This document shows, piece after piece, positions 48,916 to 58,166 of a stretch of DNA of 64,000 nucleotides. Source of the stretch: G963667075 sp963667075 (GTDB lineage Bacteria > Pseudomonadota > Alphaproteobacteria > Micavibrionales > Micavibrionaceae); contig OY762938.1 in the NCBI GenBank assembly GCA_963667075.1, positions 930,001-994,000 of the forward strand, written 5' to 3'. Below the pieces are notes generated by a model. The model did not search any database and was not told the origin of the DNA. It saw nothing but the letters and a program-made list of their open reading frames with translations. Position numbers and translations under genes: made by a program. Each line of letters starts with the position of its first letter. Position 1 is the stretch's first letter.

Positions 48916-50270
48916 GGACCAAGCAGGGATGCCGTTGCCATTTTAGTGCTTTCGAACATATGGTCCGGGTAGTCCCATATGATTGTATTAAAAGAGCCAT
49001 GCGGCTCTGCGATGGCAGACCAGTTTTCATATAAATGCCCCGTCACTTTGCAGACCCAGCATTTGTCCGCTGGTGCCTCAGAGGCTTTTTCGATCCATTC
49101 CCGAGCCGCTTCATCATCATGCGTTGAAAGATCTTCAAGCTCTGCCAGCAATCTATATATTCTCGCCGATGGCTTTTTCTGTTGGGCCTCCATCAGATAA
49201 TGCCGCGCTTCGCCCCACAAACCATCCTCAATCGCAATTTTGGCGACAGCAATGCGCGCCTCTGCGCTATCGGGATTAAGTTTCAAGAGTTTTTCAAACC
49301 AGCGTAAACGGACAAGCGGATCGGTCGGCTTATTATCAGGTGCCACAGAAAACCACAAAGACACAAGTTCTGGATGGGGAGCCGCTTTCCAGGCTTTTTC
49401 AATAACGGATATCGCTGTGCGCCTTTTCCCTTTTTCAAGATACAAGGGCACAAGTCTGAGAACAGTTGGCACAAACACCGGATCTATTTTATATGCCTTG
49501 ATCAGATGAGAGAAAGCATCTTTTCTATAGCCATCCTGAATATCCAGATCGGACAAATGAATTAACAACGCTTTCAAATCACTGTCAGCCTGTTCTTTTG
49601 ACACAACACCGCGCCGCATGGCTTTTTTGAGCGTATCCTGCGCTGCTTTCCAGTTTTTTGTTCTAATCTCAAGATCGTAGAGCAGTTTTAATACCCAGGA
49701 CTGCGTTCCTTTTGTCTTTTCACTCTCACGGGCGAGGGTCAGAGCCTGTTCATAATCCCCTTGTTCTACCAAAGAACGCGTCAGTCCCTGCAACCCAAGC
49801 AAAGATGTTTCTTTATTATCAAAAAGTTTTTTGTATATTTCTTTTTCGTCTTTTTCCCGGCCCTGTAATCGCGCTGTATGGGCCTGCAACAATAAAGGCA
49901 CAGCCTGCTGTTCTGCGCCTTCTCCAGACAGGAACGCACCCGCTCTGTAAGCCAGATAGTTTGCATGCTTGATATCACCAGCCGCCAGTGCCACAAACGC
50001 CCGCATGGTGGCTTCGTGTCCTTTTTTATTGTTGCGCTCTTTTTTGTAACGCTTCAACTTTGCCGGAAAGGTTACAAAACCGATCCAGATATTATGAAGC
50101 AACAACACAAGGAACAAAAGAAAGAGGACAGAGAAAATAACAAGACCGACATGAACAGTAACCGTGTACCCCAGCCATTGAATAACGATCGTGCCTTTCT
50201 GATTCAAAAGCCACACAGTGGCCAAAGTCACCACGACTAACTGCGTTATATACCATATGGCCCGTATCAT
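48885..50270 (-). CDS. hemY: HemY-like TPR membrane protein
   Basis: This 461-aa protein has two N-terminal membrane spans (about 5-23 and 38-62) and a cytoplasmic or periplasmic region of tetratricopeptide-type helices to the end. The I-R-A-I-W-Y start, the W-L-N-Q-x-G region and the R-A-x-x-A-L-A-A-G-D-I-x-x-A segment match the HemY_N family. HemY lies in the uroporphyrin operon of many Proteobacteria; its exact role is unsettled (it is not the protoporphyrinogen oxidase also called HemY). Here it is the fourth gene after hemC-hemD-Mic60, 50 bp after the latter. Confidence 0.9.
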   Translation of the reverse strand: MIRAIWYITQLVVVTLATVWLLNQKGTIVIQWLGYTVTVHVGLVIFSVLFLLFLVLLLHNIWIGFVTFPAKLKRYKKERNNKKGHEATMRAFVALAAGDIKHANYLAYRAGAFLSGEGAEQQAVPLLLQAHTARLQGREKDEKEIYKKLFDNKETSLLGLQGLTRSLVEQGDYEQALTLARESEKTKGTQSWVLKLLYDLEIRTKNWKAAQDTLKKAMRRGVVSKEQADSDLKALLIHLSDLDIQDGYRKDAFSHLIKAYKIDPVFVPTVLRLVPLYLEKGKRRTAISVIEKAWKAAPHPELVSLWFSVAPDNKPTDPLVRLRWFEKLLKLNPDSAEARIAVAKIAIEDGLWGEARHYLMEAQQKKPSARIYRLLAELEDLSTHDDEAAREWIEKASEAPADKCWVCKVTGHLYENWSAIAEPHGSFNTIIWDYPDHMFESTKMATASLLGPYSLPLLSEF

Positions 50271-50320
50271 TTCAGATCATCTTCTTATCTATTTTCTATA
50301 TTTTCTTTATTAAAACGCCC

Positions 50321-51991
50321 CTAGAAACCGGGAATAGTATTCCTTTTGTATATTTTCATACCGGAGGCCGGATCTTCTATCAGCTCTCCCTTGGGAACAA
50401 AATCCTTAAACTCCCTGATCAGGCCTTTAAAACCAGCGGCATTAAAATCAGAAAGATCGCGCCCTTTTAAAACTTTTTCCAGAACAGCGTTCGTAATCAT
50501 ATCCTGCACCTGACCAGCCAACACAGTTGTTTCAGCCTGTGCCATAAATGGTGACGCTGTCTCAGCCGCAGGACCTTCAAGCTGTGCAAGCATTTTCATC
50601 GCCCCGTCAACATCGCCTTCATCCAGAAGTTTTTGAGCAGCCGCCACTGTCATTTGCGTTTCAGTTCCGGTCACAAGCTCACCATCTTTCTCAACCTTGA
50701 AAATATCATTCAAGCGTGCCACAGCTCTTTCCTGAACGGAAACATCTTCCCCTTTGAGAGAAGAGACGACAATATCACCAGCAAACCCCCTGAACTCTTC
50801 AGATAATCCCTCCGGTGTCAAAATGCCGTTTTGGGCATGCGGTGCCAGACGGTCAATCGCATACAAAAGCGCATCATCATCTTCCCCGACAAAAGAGCGC
50901 ATAACAGACAGATCTTCCTCGAAGGACTCGTTATCCCGTGACATGGCGTGCCTGAACTGGGAAAGCCCAATCAACATGGCCGCTGCTTTCAAATCCTCGT
51001 TCGAAACGCCATCCAATGTCTGTCCAAGAGCGGTGCTCTTATCTTTTTTCATCTCTTCCAGGGCAGGGCCCATAAGGGCATCATCTCCCTGAACAGCATT
51101 TACAATGCCGCGGAGATCAAAGACGGATTGCGTTAATTGCTCTTGCCCCTGAACCGTTTTCTGCAAGGCATCAATTTTGTGCATCACAGCGCTCAACCCT
51201 TCAGATCCTGTCAGTTCGGCAAAGCGGCCCACCTGTTGCTCCAGACGTGCCAAGCGTTCTGACAGTTTTCCGGCATCCGGGCCAATGACCCCTTCAGACA
51301 GGACAGCCGCTTCCTCAGATAATGTCTGCACAGCTTCTTTAACCTGCGCTGCCTGCTGTTTCAGCTCTCCAATCTGCGCTCGTAGATTATCTGGCACAAT
51401 ACTGGACAGCGATGATTGATCTTCGCGCACTTCCTCTAATTGTTTTTCCAGCTCGGCAATACGCGCGTGCTGTTCTCCTGCCTTTTTGATGCCCGGGCCC
51501 AACCAGAACAGGCCGGAAAACAAAAGCACCACCAAAACAATAATGGCACCCAGTGCGACTTTATTTGCCCCTGAGATACCCTGTGTCTGAATTGTTTTTT
51601 CTTTTGTTTTTTCTTTTGCCACCGTTTGTGCAATTGTTTGTTTTTCTTCCTTCACAGGCTCTTGTTTTTCTTCTGTTTCTATCTGCACAGGCTTAACATT
51701 CAAGTCCGAATGTGGTCTCTCGTCGTCAAAAACTGTTTCTGTTTCTATCTTCTGTACGTTCTCTTTTTTCTGTTCTTCTGCCCCCAAAAGATCCGAAAGA
51801 TCAATGTCGCTCTCTTTTGCTGCATTAACGACCTCTTCATAGCGGTTCGCCGGTATGACATTCCTTTTTTTCCACCCCTGAATAGTCGTAACGGGTATCC
51901 CCGTTTTTGACGCCATCGGGCGTATGCCGCCAAAGCGTTCTATTATGTCTTGAGCATTATCCAAAGCGCGGGCATCCGTAGAGTAGGTCAT
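50321..51991 (-). CDS. Mic60/mitofilin-like membrane protein with an added N-terminal HTH-like domain
   Basis: This 556-aa protein has three regions. Residues 1-70 look like a short helix-turn-helix domain (G-I-P-V-T-T-I-Q-G-W-K-K-R-N-V-I-P), then an acidic linker, a membrane span at about 144-166, a long coiled coil (about 170-300) and a C-terminal mitofilin-like domain ending in F-K-x-L-I-R-E-F-K-D-F-V-P. Alphaproteobacterial Mic60 is encoded next to heme genes and shapes inner-membrane folds; the hemC-hemD-Mic60-hemY order here fits. Its ATG overlaps the hemD stop (ATGA). A DNA-binding-like module facing the cytoplasm in a membrane-organising protein is unusual. Confidence 0.83.
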   Translation of the reverse strand: MTYSTDARALDNAQDIIERFGGIRPMASKTGIPVTTIQGWKKRNVIPANRYEEVVNAAKESDIDLSDLLGAEEQKKENVQKIETETVFDDERPHSDLNVKPVQIETEEKQEPVKEEKQTIAQTVAKEKTKEKTIQTQGISGANKVALGAIIVLVVLLFSGLFWLGPGIKKAGEQHARIAELEKQLEEVREDQSSLSSIVPDNLRAQIGELKQQAAQVKEAVQTLSEEAAVLSEGVIGPDAGKLSERLARLEQQVGRFAELTGSEGLSAVMHKIDALQKTVQGQEQLTQSVFDLRGIVNAVQGDDALMGPALEEMKKDKSTALGQTLDGVSNEDLKAAAMLIGLSQFRHAMSRDNESFEEDLSVMRSFVGEDDDALLYAIDRLAPHAQNGILTPEGLSEEFRGFAGDIVVSSLKGEDVSVQERAVARLNDIFKVEKDGELVTGTETQMTVAAAQKLLDEGDVDGAMKMLAQLEGPAAETASPFMAQAETTVLAGQVQDMITNAVLEKVLKGRDLSDFNAAGFKGLIREFKDFVPKGELIEDPASGMKIYKRNTIPGF

Positions 51992-52713
51992 GGGCGTACT
52001 TTTTCCTTTAACTTCCCTTTAAGTTCAACTTCTTTGTCTATCAACGCCAAAAGCGAGAAAGCATCAGGCATTTCTGAAAGATGAACAGACCCCCACCGCA
52101 ACCGGCAAGCACAGGTCTGTACGGCCTTACTTAAGCATAATGCTTTCGTGCTTGCAAAGCTTTCTGTTAAATTTTCTTGTTTACATAGCGCAATAAACGC
52201 CTCTGCCGTACGTGCTGAAAAAAACGTCACGGCGTCAACCCGCTCTTCTTTTATCTTTTTGAGAAAAGCATCAGAGAAACATGGCCGTTTCCTTGCTTCG
52301 TAAACAATCCATTCCTCGCAAGGCAGGGCGGTCTTTTTCAGATCAGTACGCACATTTTTTCCCCGTACATACAAAAACGTACCAGACGTATTTTTTAACT
52401 TTTTTTGTAATAGGTCCACCGTCGGCGCAACCATACGAATATCTTTATAGCCCTTTTTTTCCGCTTCAATCGCCGTCCTTTTTCCAACCGTATAGACAGG
52501 AATCCTCTTTTGCGCTTCGTTCGTTCCATAGCGCACCGCATTGACACTCGTAAATATTATCCCTGATACATCCCGCAAAGAAGGCGGCGCATTATCGGTT
52601 GGTATAATATCAAGGACAGGCTCTATAAAATAACGCAGCCCCCTTGCCTCAAGCGCAACCGCGAATTCTTCAGCCTGTTCTTTCGGACGCGTTATAAGAA
52701 CGTCTATGCTCAT
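51988..52713 (-). CDS. hemD: Uroporphyrinogen-III synthase
   Basis: The ATG at 52713 (241 aa) is chosen because the family start M-S-I-D-V-L-I-T-R-P-K-E-Q-A lies there; an upstream frame would overlap hemC heavily. The two-lobed fold is suggested by I-I-F-T-S-V-N-A-V and V-T-F-F-S-A-R-T-A, the matching strands of each lobe. It closes and inverts ring D of hydroxymethylbilane. hemC ends 7 bp upstream; the hemD stop overlaps the start of the Mic60-like gene. Confidence 0.88.
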   Translation of the reverse strand: MSIDVLITRPKEQAEEFAVALEARGLRYFIEPVLDIIPTDNAPPSLRDVSGIIFTSVNAVRYGTNEAQKRIPVYTVGKRTAIEAEKKGYKDIRMVAPTVDLLQKKLKNTSGTFLYVRGKNVRTDLKKTALPCEEWIVYEARKRPCFSDAFLKKIKEERVDAVTFFSARTAEAFIALCKQENLTESFASTKALCLSKAVQTCACRLRWGSVHLSEMPDAFSLLALIDKEVELKGKLKEKVRP

Positions 52714-52720
52714 CGTTTTC

Positions 52721-53659
52721 TTACTCAAAAATATCTGCAGGCACTCTGTTTTTAAGTATTGAACCGATCTGATCACCAAAAGCGACGGCCTCGTCCTTTT
52801 TTGTAATTCTTGCTGTACTAGACTCTTTAAAAATCTGCACACCGTCTTCACTGGCAACCAAAGCGCTCAGCGCCATCATATCCCCTTCAAACACAGCATA
52901 AGCCCCTATAGGTGTATGACAGGAACCATCCAGCTTTTGCAAAACGGAACGTTCCGCCTCGGCACAAAGTCCTGTCTTTGCATCATGAACAACAGCGAGC
53001 AAGGCTGTCGTTTCATCATCCTGTATCCTGGTCTCAATACCGATAATACCCTGACCACAGGCCGGCAGCATAAAATCCGGTGCAAAGCATTCCTTTATTT
53101 CGTGCTCAAGCCCCAATCGTTTCAAACCAGCCGCCGCCAATATAATTGCATCAGCCTGCCCCGCTTTCATTTTTTCGATTCGTGTTGGAACATTGCCCCG
53201 CATAGGGATGATCCTGATATCCGGCCGCTTTGACAACAGAATAGCCTGCCTGCGCAAACTGGATGTACCGACAACAGCCCCTTCAGGTAAAGAGGTGACA
53301 GAGTCATATTTCTCTGAGATTAGAGCATCTCTGGAGTCCGCACGCGCCAAAAAATGCGATAAAACCAGCCCTTCTGGCAAAAAAGACGGCATGTCTTTCA
53401 AGGAGTGAACACCACAATCCACATAACCGTCTATAATAGCCTGCTCAATTTCCTTAGCAAAAAGACCTTTACCGCCTTGCGCCTCGCACAGACGGGTCTC
53501 GCCATGAGAGGGGAGCCAATCACCAGAAGTGTTGATCTCTACAACTTCTATTATCAGGTGCGCGTGCACTCTTTTTAACGCCTCAACCACAAGATTCGTC
53601 TGGTATAAGGCCAGCGCACTCCCTCTTGTACCAATCCGCAAAGTTTCTTTCCCCATCAC
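52721..53659 (-). CDS. hemC: Porphobilinogen deaminase (hydroxymethylbilane synthase)
   Basis: This 312-aa protein shows I-G-T-R-G-S-A-L-A at the N-terminus, G-V-H-S-L-K-D-M-P, V-G-T-S-S-L-R-R-Q-A, M-R-G-N-V-P-T-R and the cofactor-binding Cys in L-D-G-S-C-H-T-P-I-G. It polymerises four porphobilinogens into hydroxymethylbilane on a dipyrromethane cofactor. The start may be either of two adjacent Met codons. First gene of the heme operon, divergent from tsaD by 51 bp, a conserved alphaproteobacterial layout. Confidence 0.96.
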   Translation of the reverse strand: MMGKETLRIGTRGSALALYQTNLVVEALKRVHAHLIIEVVEINTSGDWLPSHGETRLCEAQGGKGLFAKEIEQAIIDGYVDCGVHSLKDMPSFLPEGLVLSHFLARADSRDALISEKYDSVTSLPEGAVVGTSSLRRQAILLSKRPDIRIIPMRGNVPTRIEKMKAGQADAIILAAAGLKRLGLEHEIKECFAPDFMLPACGQGIIGIETRIQDDETTALLAVVHDAKTGLCAEAERSVLQKLDGSCHTPIGAYAVFEGDMMALSALVASEDGVQIFKESSTARITKKDEAVAFGDQIGSILKNRVPADIFE

Positions 53660-53710
53660 TTCACTCTTTTTTAGATGTTTTCCAATTAAAAAACTTATAT
53701 AAGGTTTCTC

Positions 53711-54754
53711 ATGAAAATTCTAGGTATAGAAACATCTTGTGATGAAACAGCGGTAGCAATTGTGGATGACCATAAAACCATCCACGCCAATATTGTATTA
53801 AGTCAGTTAAAAGAGCACGAAATATTCGGTGGCGTTGTCCCTGAAATAGCCGCCCGCGCACATCTGGACCATCTGGACCGGTTGTTAGAAACGGCCGTTA
53901 AAGAAAGTGGCATCGCGCTTTCTGAGCTGGACGGCATTGCTGCTACCTGTGGTCCTGGTTTAATTGGCGGCGTCATGGTTGGCATGATGGCAGGGAAAGC
54001 CCTTTCCGCAACACTTAATCTGCCATTTATCGCAGTAAACCATCTGGAGGCCCATATCCTGACCGCCCGTCTAACCAGCGATATAGACTTCCCCTATCTG
54101 GCCCTGCTCGTCTCTGGGGGCCATTCACAGCTCCTGATCGCCAAAGGCGTCGGAGAATACGAACTGCTCGGCTCAACACTGGATGATGCTCTGGGCGAGG
54201 CTTTCGACAAATCCGCAAAGCTGATGGGCCTCCCGTACCCGGGCGGCCCTAATCTTGAGAAAATAGCCATGGAAGCAAAAAATTACGACATAGCCTGCAA
54301 ACGCTTCCCGCTGCCAGCACCGCTCTTGGGCCGAAAAAACTGTGACTTCTCTTTCTCCGGCCTAAAAACAGCCGTGCGCACACATGTCGACAATCTTCCT
54401 GAAGGCACGTTAAAGCGCGAGGATATCGCAGATCTCGCCTGTTCTTTTCAGGACAGTGTTTCCAGAATTTTAAAAGACCGCTGCCAAAGAGCGCTTGATA
54501 TTTTTGTAAAAAGGTATAAAAAAGGCGCATTCGTGGTCGCAGGCGGTGTGGCTGCCAACCGCTCTATTCGTAAGACGTTGACGACACTAGCCAAGGGATA
54601 TGACATGCCCTTGATTGCACCACCGTTAGAATTATGCTCTGACAACGGTGCCATGATCGCATGGGCCGGCATAGAGCGGCTACGGCAGGGAAAGACTGAC
54701 GCGTTAGATATCGCAGCCAAACCGCGTTGGCCTTTAGAAGCTTTACAAAACTAA
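53711..54754 (+). CDS. tsaD: tRNA N6-threonylcarbamoyladenosine transferase
   Basis: This 347-aa ASKHA-fold protein has G-I-E-T-S-C-D-E-T at the N-terminus, the metal-binding pair N-H-L-E-A-H, S-G-G-H-S, D-D-A-x-G-E-A-F-D-K, and the C-terminal nucleotide motif G-G-V-A-A-N. It transfers threonylcarbamoyl from its adenylate to A37 of ANN-decoding tRNAs with TsaB and TsaE. Length is normal. It is followed 10 bp later by gpsA, probably one transcript. Confidence 0.97.
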   Translation: MKILGIETSCDETAVAIVDDHKTIHANIVLSQLKEHEIFGGVVPEIAARAHLDHLDRLLETAVKESGIALSELDGIAATCGPGLIGGVMVGMMAGKALSATLNLPFIAVNHLEAHILTARLTSDIDFPYLALLVSGGHSQLLIAKGVGEYELLGSTLDDALGEAFDKSAKLMGLPYPGGPNLEKIAMEAKNYDIACKRFPLPAPLLGRKNCDFSFSGLKTAVRTHVDNLPEGTLKREDIADLACSFQDSVSRILKDRCQRALDIFVKRYKKGAFVVAGGVAANRSIRKTLTTLAKGYDMPLIAPPLELCSDNGAMIAWAGIERLRQGKTDALDIAAKPRWPLEALQN

Positions 54755-54764
54755 GGAATTTAAA

Positions 54765-55757
54765 ATGCAAAAAATAGGGGTTATTGGCGCAGGCGCCTGG
54801 GGCACAGCTTTGGCACAATCTTTTTCAAAAGCAGGAAACGATGTAACCATATGGGCCAGAGAGCCAGAAGTCGTTAAAGCGATTAATGAAGCACACGAAA
54901 ACACAATATTCTACCCGGGTCTTCCCCTTGACCCCGCTATAAAAGCCACCAGCGAGTTAAATGAGGCTGCCAAAGCAGACCTTCTCTTAGTTGTTACACC
55001 GGCCCAACATACACGGTCTGCACTAAAATCTCTTAGAACACATTACGCACATGGGAACCCCCTTGTCATCTGCTGTAAAGGCATTGAGATTGAAACAGGT
55101 AAACTCATGTCAGAGATTGTGGAAGAGGAATTCCCCGAGAGCCTCTACGCTATTCTGACAGGCCCGAACTTTGCAGCAGAGATCGGCCGCGGCCTGCCAA
55201 GTGCTGCAACACTGGCCACACGAAACAAAGATACGGCGTTTGAACTGCAAGCGCTTTTGAGCAACAAAAATCTAAGACCCTACGTAACAGATGATATAAT
55301 TGGTGCCCAAATTGGGGGCGCCATCAAAAATGTGATCGCCATTGCCTGCGGTGCCGTCTATGGACTCGGGCTTGGCGAAAGTGCCCGCGCTGCGCTTGTA
55401 ACACGTGGTCTGGCCGAGATGGCGCGTTTGGCCAATGCCATGGGTGCCCGCAAGGAAACCTTAATGGGCATGTGCGGCGTAGGGGACCTGCTCCTGACCT
55501 GTTCAAGCATGCAGTCCCGCAATTATTCTTTGGGCGTCATGCTCGGGCAAGGAAAAACACTCGAAGAGATCATGGCAGAGCGCAATGCCGTTACAGAAGG
55601 CGTTCACACCGCCAAGGCCCTCATGAAAATGGCCAAAAACCACGCTGTCGAAATGCCCGTCTCAGAAGCCATTTACCGCTGCCTGAATGAAGACGTGGAC
55701 TTAAAAACCATTATCGAAGAAACGCTAGAGCGTCCATTCAAGGCTGAAAACTGCTAA
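54765..55757 (+). CDS. gpsA: Glycerol-3-phosphate dehydrogenase (NAD(P)+)
   Basis: This 330-aa protein has the N-terminal dinucleotide motif G-V-I-G-A-G-A-W-G-T-A-L-A, C-K-G-I-E, L-T-G-P-N-F-A-A-E, and the catalytic Lys in G-G-A-I-K-N-V-I-A. The C-terminal helical domain contains R-N-Y-x-L-G and P-V-S-E-A-I-Y. It reduces dihydroxyacetone phosphate to sn-glycerol-3-phosphate for phospholipid synthesis. AAGGAATTTAAA is the ribosome site. It follows tsaD by 10 bp. Confidence 0.97.
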   Translation: MQKIGVIGAGAWGTALAQSFSKAGNDVTIWAREPEVVKAINEAHENTIFYPGLPLDPAIKATSELNEAAKADLLLVVTPAQHTRSALKSLRTHYAHGNPLVICCKGIEIETGKLMSEIVEEEFPESLYAILTGPNFAAEIGRGLPSAATLATRNKDTAFELQALLSNKNLRPYVTDDIIGAQIGGAIKNVIAIACGAVYGLGLGESARAALVTRGLAEMARLANAMGARKETLMGMCGVGDLLLTCSSMQSRNYSLGVMLGQGKTLEEIMAERNAVTEGVHTAKALMKMAKNHAVEMPVSEAIYRCLNEDVDLKTIIEETLERPFKAENC

Positions 55758-56019
55758 AAAGAAATGCCTTGAAAGCACATCCTTTGCCATGGATTACCCG
55801 AACAAGTCGGATAATAACCATCAGGGCGATGTCATCCATGATTTTTCATCTCTTTTTTTGCTGCATGTGCGTTTATGCTGCACCTGCTAACCCGTTGTAA
55901 TAAAAAAATAATTAGCCCTTTCGCAAAAATTTTTTTTTGCTATACTGCCTCACCATTCAATTTTTTGATGTGTGATACGGGTATCTATTATTTAATTTTT
56001 ACAATACGAAAGGTGCGAT

Positions 56020-57954
56020 ATGTCTGATGACGTTTTCCCAATTCCAGCCAATATAGCAGCTGGCGCCCACATTAAGGCGGAACAATATGATGAACTTTAT
56101 AAACGTTCCATTGAAGATCCCGAAGGATTTTGGGGCGAAATGGCCGAGAGAATCACTTGGTTCAAAAAACCAGCTAAAATAAAAAACACCTCTTTCAACG
56201 GTGGTGTACAGATCAAATGGTATGAAGATGGCATACTAAACGCATGCTACAACTGCGTTGACCGTCATTTGCCTGAAAAAGAAAATGATGTGGCTCTGAT
56301 CTGGGAAGGCGATGATCCTTCTGAAGATGCAGAAATTACATATGGTCAACTCAAAGACGAGGTTTCCCGCCTGGCAAACGCCTTAAAAGCACGCGGCGTC
56401 AAAAAAGGAGACCGTGTCAGTATTTATATGCCAATGGTCGCCGAAGCGGCTTATGCCATGCTGGCCTGCGCAAGAATTGGTGCCGTTCACTCTATCGTAT
56501 TCGGAGGCTTCTCTTCTGATGCCCTGGCAGACCGAATCAATGACTGTGATGCAAAGGTTGTTATCACAGCAAATGAGGGTTTGCGCGGCAGTAAAAGAGT
56601 GCCTCTGAAGGCCAATGTGGATAGAGCACTCGAGAAATGCCCCGGTGTTAACACCGTTATTGTGTACAAACGCACGGACGGCGATATTAACTGGACGGAA
56701 GGCCGTGACCTCTGGTGGCATGAATTCGTCGCCTCGCAAAGCACAGACTGTGATTGCGAAGAAATGAATGCTGAAGATCCTCTCTTCATCCTTTACACCT
56801 CCGGCTCAACCGGCAAACCAAAAGGTGTGCTGCACACAACGGGCGGCTTCATGGTGTATGCAAGTCTCACGCATGAATGGGTCTTTGACTATCAGCCAGG
56901 TGAAGTCTACTGGTGTACGGCTGATGTCGGCTGGATCACAGGGCATTCCTATATCGTTTACGGCCCTCTGGCCAATGGCGCAAAATCCCTGATCTTCGAA
57001 GGTGTACCAAACTACCCGGAATGGTCACGTTTCTGGGATGTCGTTGAAAAGCACAAAGTCAACATCTTCTACACAGCACCAACGGCAATTCGTTCCCTCA
57101 TTAAAGAAGGTGACGACTATGTCACACGTACAGACCGTAGCTCTCTGCGTATCCTTGGTTCTGTTGGAGAGCCCATTAACGATGAAGCCTGGAGATGGTA
57201 CTTTAACGTTGTCGGTGAAGGCCGTTGTCCCGTTGTTGATACCTGGTGGCAAACAGAAACAGGTGGGCATATGATCCTGACACTGCCGGGTGCCCATGTC
57301 ATGAAACCTGGCATAGCCGGGAAACCTTTCTTTGGCGTAAAACCCGCACTGGTCGATAATGAAGGCAATGAACTGGAAGGTGCCACAGAAGGCGCGCTGG
57401 TCATTACTGATAGCTGGCCTGGTCAAATGCGTACCGTGTACGAAAATCACAAACGCTTCATTGAGACCTATTTTGCGACATTCCCCGGTACCTATTTTGC
57501 AGGAGACGGTGCATCACGTGATGCAGACGGATACTATAAAATTACGGGCCGCGTGGATGATGTCATCAACGTATCCGGTCACCGCCTCGGCACAGCGGAA
57601 ATCGAAAGCGCAATCAACCAGCACGAAAAAGTAGCAGAATCGGCTGTTGTCGGATTCCCGCATGATGTGAAGGGACAAGGCATATACGCCTATGTCACCC
57701 TGAACTCCGGTGAAGAGCCCAGTGAAGAAATCATGGCAGAAATCGTAAAAACGGTACGGACTGTCATCGGCCCAATTGCTACACCGGATGCTATCCAGTG
57801 GGCAGGCGGTTTGCCAAAAACACGTTCCGGCAAAATTATGCGCCGAATTTTGCGTAAAATCGCCGCGAACGAAGCAGACAGTCTGGGAGACACCTCAACA
57901 CTCGCAGACCCCGGTGTCGTTACAGATCTCCTGGAAAATCGTCAGGACGGATAA
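56020..57954 (+). CDS. acs: Acetyl-CoA synthetase
   Basis: This 644-aa protein is a typical Acs: a long N-terminal domain with W-Y-x-D-G-x-L-N-A-C-Y-N-C-V-D-R-H, the P-loop Y-T-S-G-S-T-G-K-P-K-G, W-W-Q-T-E-T-G-G (substrate pocket Trp), the hinge Y-x-x-T-G-R-V-D-D-V, and the acetylation-controlled Lys in P-K-T-R-S-G-K-I-M-R-R. It makes acetyl-CoA from acetate, ATP and CoA via acetyl-AMP. Length and domains are normal. GAAAGGTGCGAT precedes the start. It stands alone, with a strong terminator after it; 260 bp of mostly AT-rich DNA precede it. Confidence 0.97.
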   Translation: MSDDVFPIPANIAAGAHIKAEQYDELYKRSIEDPEGFWGEMAERITWFKKPAKIKNTSFNGGVQIKWYEDGILNACYNCVDRHLPEKENDVALIWEGDDPSEDAEITYGQLKDEVSRLANALKARGVKKGDRVSIYMPMVAEAAYAMLACARIGAVHSIVFGGFSSDALADRINDCDAKVVITANEGLRGSKRVPLKANVDRALEKCPGVNTVIVYKRTDGDINWTEGRDLWWHEFVASQSTDCDCEEMNAEDPLFILYTSGSTGKPKGVLHTTGGFMVYASLTHEWVFDYQPGEVYWCTADVGWITGHSYIVYGPLANGAKSLIFEGVPNYPEWSRFWDVVEKHKVNIFYTAPTAIRSLIKEGDDYVTRTDRSSLRILGSVGEPINDEAWRWYFNVVGEGRCPVVDTWWQTETGGHMILTLPGAHVMKPGIAGKPFFGVKPALVDNEGNELEGATEGALVITDSWPGQMRTVYENHKRFIETYFATFPGTYFAGDGASRDADGYYKITGRVDDVINVSGHRLGTAEIESAINQHEKVAESAVVGFPHDVKGQGIYAYVTLNSGEEPSEEIMAEIVKTVRTVIGPIATPDAIQWAGGLPKTRSGKIMRRILRKIAANEADSLGDTSTLADPGVVTDLLENRQDG

Positions 57955-57967
57955 TTCTGATTGCATG

Positions 57968-57999
57968 AACAAGGGCATGTTGCCATGCCCTTGTTTTTA
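57968..57999 (+). terminator. Intrinsic terminator after acs
   Basis: A 12-bp perfect stem (AACAAGGGCATG / CATGCCCTTGTT) with a 4-nt loop is followed by TTTT, 14 bases after the acs stop. Confidence 0.93.
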
Positions 58000-58166
58000 T
58001 CACGCCCCTCTTCACATAAAGCATTTATTCACACAAAAAATATGGGATACGTAAAAAAGAACTTGATATATTTACAATATGTGTGCTAACCGAGTAACTA
58101 TGTGTGTTAGTGAACGAGTGTTTAAGAAATTTTCCTTCGTTTGGAGATTATAGTTAGGAAGGCATT

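Noticed and set aside
50965..51136. Other open frames opposite the Mic60-like and heme genes
   Set aside because: They are shadows in other frames of well-supported genes and have no homology-like features.
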